Origin: Watersipora subatra
Lineage: Eukaryota > Bryozoa > Gymnolaemata > Cheilostomatida > Watersiporidae
NCBI RefSeq assembly: GCF_963576615.1
Contig: NC_088711.1
Coordinates: 4,960,001 to 5,024,000 of the forward strand
Length of the DNA stretch: 64,000 nt
Direction of reading: 5' to 3'
Shown in pieces: positions 62,801-64,000 of the stretch. A program made the position numbers and the translations under genes. Numbering within the stretch: the first letter of the stretch is position 1; every line of letters begins with the position of its first letter. The notes under the pieces are model-generated. The model did no database searches. It was given only the letters and a program-made list of their open reading frames with translations, and was not told the DNA's origin.

Positions 62801-64000
62801 TAATAATAATAATAATAATACGGCTAGTTGGTAAAGCAATAACGATAAGTAATGATATTAAATAAAGATAGCAGTTTGGTAAAGACAAGGATTCTAAAGA
62901 AGTTGTACTATGACTTTAGGTATGTATTTAAGTACTAATGGTTGATGAAGTTTAGACTTTAGGAACTTTTTCAGTTGAAAAGTATTTTGTCAATCCTAGC
63001 ATACTAAATCAACTGATGAAAATGATACTTGCCCTAACATTCAAGTATTTAACCTATATATTGTCATGATTGATCGCCTAGTGGACACGCTCCTACCTAT
63101 ATGAGCAGTGCTATGATATATTTGGTTGGAGTATGAGTTTTGATTGTTAACACTTGACTTGATGAGAATTTACCTGGTTTACATTATCTAAACATGAAGA
63201 TAATTTAGTTAACTGCTAGCATAATCATTTGTTATTTATTTGTTAACATGTCATTTGAATAAATACATGTAGTTATCATACTTCATGTATCTTTAGGTAC
63301 CTACAGTTCTGACAGTTCTGTAACTAACCGGTACTAGTCCTAGATTGTCTTTCACAGGTAAAGCGTATACAGAATCCAGAAACCTACCCACTCTATGACA
63401 CAATGAGAAAAAGTGTTGCTAGAAAACTTAATAAACAAGAGGCTGAAGTGGAGACCGCCCCACTCTGGCATGGCACAAGTGAGAGCAGTGTGTCTAAGAT
63501 TGTTAGGACCAAGTTTGACCGTGGAACAGCTGGAGGTAAGAACATGATAGAGTTAGTTATTTAATGAAGCTATATGATTGATTTTGTTTCCATCTCATGA
63601 AAGAAAGGAGTGTAAATACGCAATGGTAGTGCTAAGGGCTCTACCATTGATACCAGCTAGTATTGATACCAACTAGTATTAATTTCAGCTAGTATTGATT
63701 TAAGCTAGCATTGATTTCAGCTAACTTTGTTTGAAAAAAAACTTGTCACAGACATATCCATGATCTAAAATACCTCCATCTTGTATTTTTAAAAGCTGAC
63801 TTACTCTGGTACTTACTACCTTCAAGGCAAAATAAAAAACTTTGAATTTTATATCATGAGCTCACGAGTTCCTGGAATTGCACTCATTTTACAGATTACC
63901 AGCATCTAACTCTCTACTCAAAAACAAAATTAATGAATGCTAGTGTTATTTCTATTGGTTATTTGCTGTATTTGTAGGAAAATTGTTCGTTAGGACTAAC
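44800..64000 (+). CDS. PARP14-like multi-macrodomain ADP-ribosyltransferase, partial (runs off right edge)
   Basis: Macrodomains bind or hydrolyse ADP-ribose; the C-terminal PARP fold transfers it from NAD. Supported exons: 44800-44894, 47648-47872, 48409-48630, 50333-50470, 52806-53027, 54138-54359, 54992-55105, 55559-55762, 57627-57854, 58348-58458, 58626-58850, 59105-59326, tentative 61013-61123, then 62080-62225, 63358-63535 and 63978 onward. Four macrodomains are each split over two exons and preceded by a linker exon; nearly all junctions are phase 0. ALPALGTGSLGYP (macro 2) and LPPIGTGLLEYP (macro 4) are phosphate-loop motifs; RIQNPETYPLY and LWHGTSESS are PARP-domain motifs, with the NAD-contacting His in WHGT. 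No WWE domain was found. Vertebrate PARP9/14/15 act in interferon and DNA-damage responses; a comparable role here is inference. The N-terminus and the macro-4/PARP junction are unresolved. Confidence 0.88.
45240..46850 (-). mobile_element. Fossil retrotransposon with zinc knuckle and restriction-like endonuclease (RLE-type LINE)
   Basis: Minus-strand fragments read WLNKGGLINNTESLIMA, then the CCHC knuckle CRLCEDAPETIQHIISGC (about 45670-45722), then PDIIVIGKENKRVTIIDVAVP-like sequence near 45400-45468, which fits the PD-(D/E)xK core of restriction-like endonuclease LINEs (R2/R4/NeSL group). Stops and frameshifts interrupt it throughout. The reverse-transcriptase part upstream (46.0-46.85 kb) is barely recognisable. 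It lies in the first visible intron of the macrodomain-PARP gene, in antisense orientation. Confidence 0.65.
47018..47060. repeat. CA/CG dinucleotide microsatellite
   Basis: Alternating ACACAC and GCGCGC tracts, a possible Z-DNA-forming run in the first visible intron of the macrodomain-PARP gene. Confidence 0.85.
47648..47872 (+). CDS. Macrodomain 1, N-terminal half
   Basis: 225 bases in phase 0, EDVLVNLTNSDLDF onward, through the GNIAVVSGFRLRCREVIHC strand pair. The DVxVN start is kept, but the glycine-rich GGGVA loop is replaced by SLNSTSALL. The donor is taken as GTGAGT at 47873; a GTGAGA at 47859 is an alternative with a different phase. Confidence 0.85.
48409..48630 (+). CDS. Macrodomain 1, C-terminal half (loop degenerate)
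   Basis: 222 bases in phase 0. YKSISIPGGSRNSGYMVGD aligns with ALPALGTGSLGYPAE of macrodomain 2, but the GTG motif is lost. It ends SDSLAQE before GTATTA. Confidence 0.85.
48661..49020. repeat. Decamer-like array (GACAGTATAA / GACAGCGTAT)
   Basis: About 30 imperfect copies of a 10-11-base unit that drifts from GACAGTATAA on the left to GACAGCGTAT on the right. It starts about 30 bases after the macrodomain 1 C-half exon. Confidence 0.85.
50333..50470 (+). CDS. Macrodomain-PARP gene: linker exon 2
   Basis: 138 bases in phase 0, SFDSTMFELMPKRI through KVKLSIVHGDITESK, with the GDIT motif that precedes macrodomains. Acceptor atatgcag, donor GTGAGA. Confidence 0.88.
50945..51240. repeat. Decamer array (TACTATACCG / TACTATACCA)
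   Basis: A clean 10-base period for about 130 bases (51000-51120), with degenerate flanks. It lies in the intron between linker exon 2 and macrodomain 2. Confidence 0.85.
52806..53027 (+). CDS. Macrodomain 2, N-terminal half
   Basis: 222 bases in phase 0, DEVIVNSVGAAIDLSRGHV, then GPKLQAACKAL and VGDIAETDGFQMGCKILHC. Acceptor tgccgtttag, donor GTAAAG. Confidence 0.9.
53300..53460 (+). repeat. tRNA-derived SINE, solo copy
   Basis: The head reads GCGTATTGGGTAAGCTTGCT with box B GTTCGAACC at 53357-53365, then the family tail TTATTGCTATAACTGGAGAC and GACAGACAGACAAACAGG. It lies in the intron between the two halves of macrodomain 2. It is not a functional tRNA: no acceptor stem pairs. Confidence 0.65.
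54138..54359 (+). CDS. Macrodomain 2, C-terminal half (intact loop)
   Basis: 222 bases in phase 0 with SIALPALGTGSLGYPAELVA, the best preserved phosphate-binding loop of the four. It ends RKTIE before a weak GTTCAT donor. Confidence 0.9.
54992..55105 (+). CDS. Macrodomain-PARP gene: linker exon 3
   Basis: 114 bases in phase 0, GFENFMSSFVYKEG through HLDLVWQDLTDST, with QDLT in the GDIT position. Strong GTAAGT donor at 55106. Confidence 0.87.
55559..55762 (+). CDS. Macrodomain 3, N-terminal half (shortened)
   Basis: 204 bases in phase 0, EDLVVISTSSKDPVAEKI through YNMTCKNIIHFNC. It is 18-21 bases shorter than its paralogues, and the Asn of the usual VNAAN is replaced (VVISTSS). The acceptor is ccttgcag and the donor GTAAGT. 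Confidence 0.87.
56383..56995. repeat. 16-bp minisatellite (GACACATCTCACTCGC)
   Basis: About 38 copies, strictly 16 bases apart for most of the array. Variation is concentrated at the last positions (TCGC, TTGT, TCAT, TTGC) and at GACAC/AACAC. It lies in the intron inside macrodomain 3. Confidence 0.93.
57627..57854 (+). CDS. Macrodomain 3, C-terminal half (loop lost)
   Basis: 228 bases in phase 0. RSIAFAPDSFTSEDYAAD occupies the phosphate-loop position, with no GTG left, so ADP-ribose binding by this copy is doubtful. It ends TTAVRE before GTGATC. Confidence 0.87.
58348..58458 (+). CDS. Macrodomain-PARP gene: linker exon 4
   Basis: 111 bases in phase 0, DFKWSVRRHGIKKLS through KLTVCKGDLAETS, with KGDL in the GDIT position. 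Acceptor ttgtaacag, donor GTGAGT. Confidence 0.88.
58626..58850 (+). CDS. Macrodomain 4, N-terminal half
   Basis: 225 bases in phase 0, ADFIINSTGSHMALSGGKTS through GFGLPCKQVLHVCC. The IIN Asn and a GG pair are kept. Acceptor tttactcag, donor GTGGGA. Confidence 0.9.
59105..59326 (+). CDS. Macrodomain 4, C-terminal half
   Basis: 222 bases in phase 0, RLRDLIIRCLSWADD then SLALPPIGTGLLEYPPQ. GTG is kept and the usual Gly before Tyr is Glu. The acceptor gggtgtttag was chosen because it restores the same 222-base length as copies 1 and 2. Donor GTAAGT. Confidence 0.87.
60421..60486. repeat. 66-base near-perfect hairpin
   Basis: CTACAGGACGC...GTGATAATAT, a 4-base loop (TTAG), then the inverse to GCGTCCTGTAG. 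Arms of 31 bases with about three mismatches. It lies in the intron after macrodomain 4. Confidence 0.85.
61013..61123 (+). CDS. Tentative linker-like exon ending in a stop
   Basis: After tttgtttttag the frame reads GVEQALDFHLEEQITGKVD and reaches TGA after exactly 111 bases, the length of linker exon 4. It may be an alternative last exon. Or it may be spliced internally to the PARP exon at 62080, which needs a phase-1 donor; the only one seen, TTG/GTCTGT near 61107, is weak. Confidence 0.45.
   Translation, partial: GVEQALDFHLEEQITGKVDMTSTLQDGKTIVGLLAI
61933..61970. repeat. Perfect 15-bp hairpin
   Basis: ATTGTGGGCAATATC, an 8-base loop, then GATATTGCCCACAAT, within a stretch of CTCCACAAATAT repeats 110 bases before the first PARP catalytic exon. 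Confidence 0.85.
62080..62225 (+). CDS. PARP catalytic domain, first exon
   Basis: 146 bases starting in phase 1, NLLDLPNPWENPVHEF then TREYKDVITDLNKT. The LPxxW opening and the EYxxV helix are typical of PARP14/15-type catalytic domains. Acceptor ctgcctcag, donor GTAAAA in phase 0. Confidence 0.88.
62351..62572. repeat. 74-bp tandem triplication
   Basis: Three head-to-tail copies starting AATCTTTAATAACTGCTGGT at 62351, 62425 and 62499, with only a few substitutions. In the intron between the first two PARP catalytic exons. Confidence 0.92.
63358..63535 (+). CDS. PARP catalytic domain, second exon
   Basis: 178 bases, VKRIQNPETYPLYDTM through APLWHGTSESSVSKIVRTKF. RIQNP and HGT are the diagnostic motifs, and the His begins the catalytic H-Y-(E/I/L) series. 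It ends in phase 1 at GTAAGA. Confidence 0.93.
63640..63725. repeat. 19-20-bp repeat (CAGCTAGTATTGAT)
   Basis: Four to five imperfect copies of AGCTAGTATTGATTTC-like units in the intron before the last partial exon. Confidence 0.7.
63978..64000 (+). CDS. PARP catalytic domain, third exon (truncated by window edge)
   Basis: An acceptor tatttgtag precedes GKLFVRTN in the frame required by the previous exon. Only seven full codons are in the window, so this rests on phase agreement and position. Confidence 0.6.

Overview
The window is metazoan nuclear DNA: AT-rich, intron-dense, and full of old transposon copies, foldback elements and short tandem arrays. Genes were assigned by conceptual translation plus splice-site logic (GT-AG, matching phases), with no database search. 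No gene pins down the phylum. A lophotrochozoan (mollusc- or bryozoan-like) or other aquatic invertebrate would fit, but that is inference.

Layout. (1) 1-8001, plus strand: the last five coding exons of an alpha-carbonic anhydrase; its 5' exons lie left of the window. (2) 9800-16810, minus strand: a complete four-exon microsomal glutathione S-transferase 3 (MGST3, MAPEG family) gene, convergent with the carbonic anhydrase gene. Its first intron holds a 24-bp minisatellite, a TTAA-flanked inverted-repeat element, and one of two near-identical 149-bp repeats. (3) 17.5-27.8 kb: a transposon-rich block with two non-LTR retrotransposon remnants, one having a nearly open reverse-transcriptase ORF, and several non-autonomous DNA elements. 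(4) 28045-29641, minus strand: a second, compact MGST3 gene with the same exon structure. (5) 30-44.3 kb: no convincing host gene. It holds non-autonomous DNA elements, a P-element/THAP9-like transposase fragment, a Tc1/pogo-like element and a 733-bp foldback element. (6) 44800-64000, plus strand: a large gene for a PARP14-like protein with four macrodomains followed by the start of a PARP catalytic domain. It runs off the right edge. A fossil retrotransposon encoding a restriction-like endonuclease sits in its first visible intron.

The macrodomain-PARP gene is the most informative locus. Each macrodomain is built from the same three-exon cassette (linker / N-terminal half / C-terminal half), nearly all junctions are phase 0, and the C-half exons are almost constant in length (222, 222, 228, 222 nt). 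This is the signature of serial cassette duplication. Macrodomains 2 and 4 keep a GTG phosphate-binding loop, while 1 and 3 have lost it. A fourth linker-like exon ends in a stop just before the PARP exons, which leaves the macrodomain-to-PARP junction unresolved.

The three gene families (carbonate chemistry, membrane glutathione conjugation, ADP-ribose signalling) have no obvious shared pathway, and their adjacency looks incidental.
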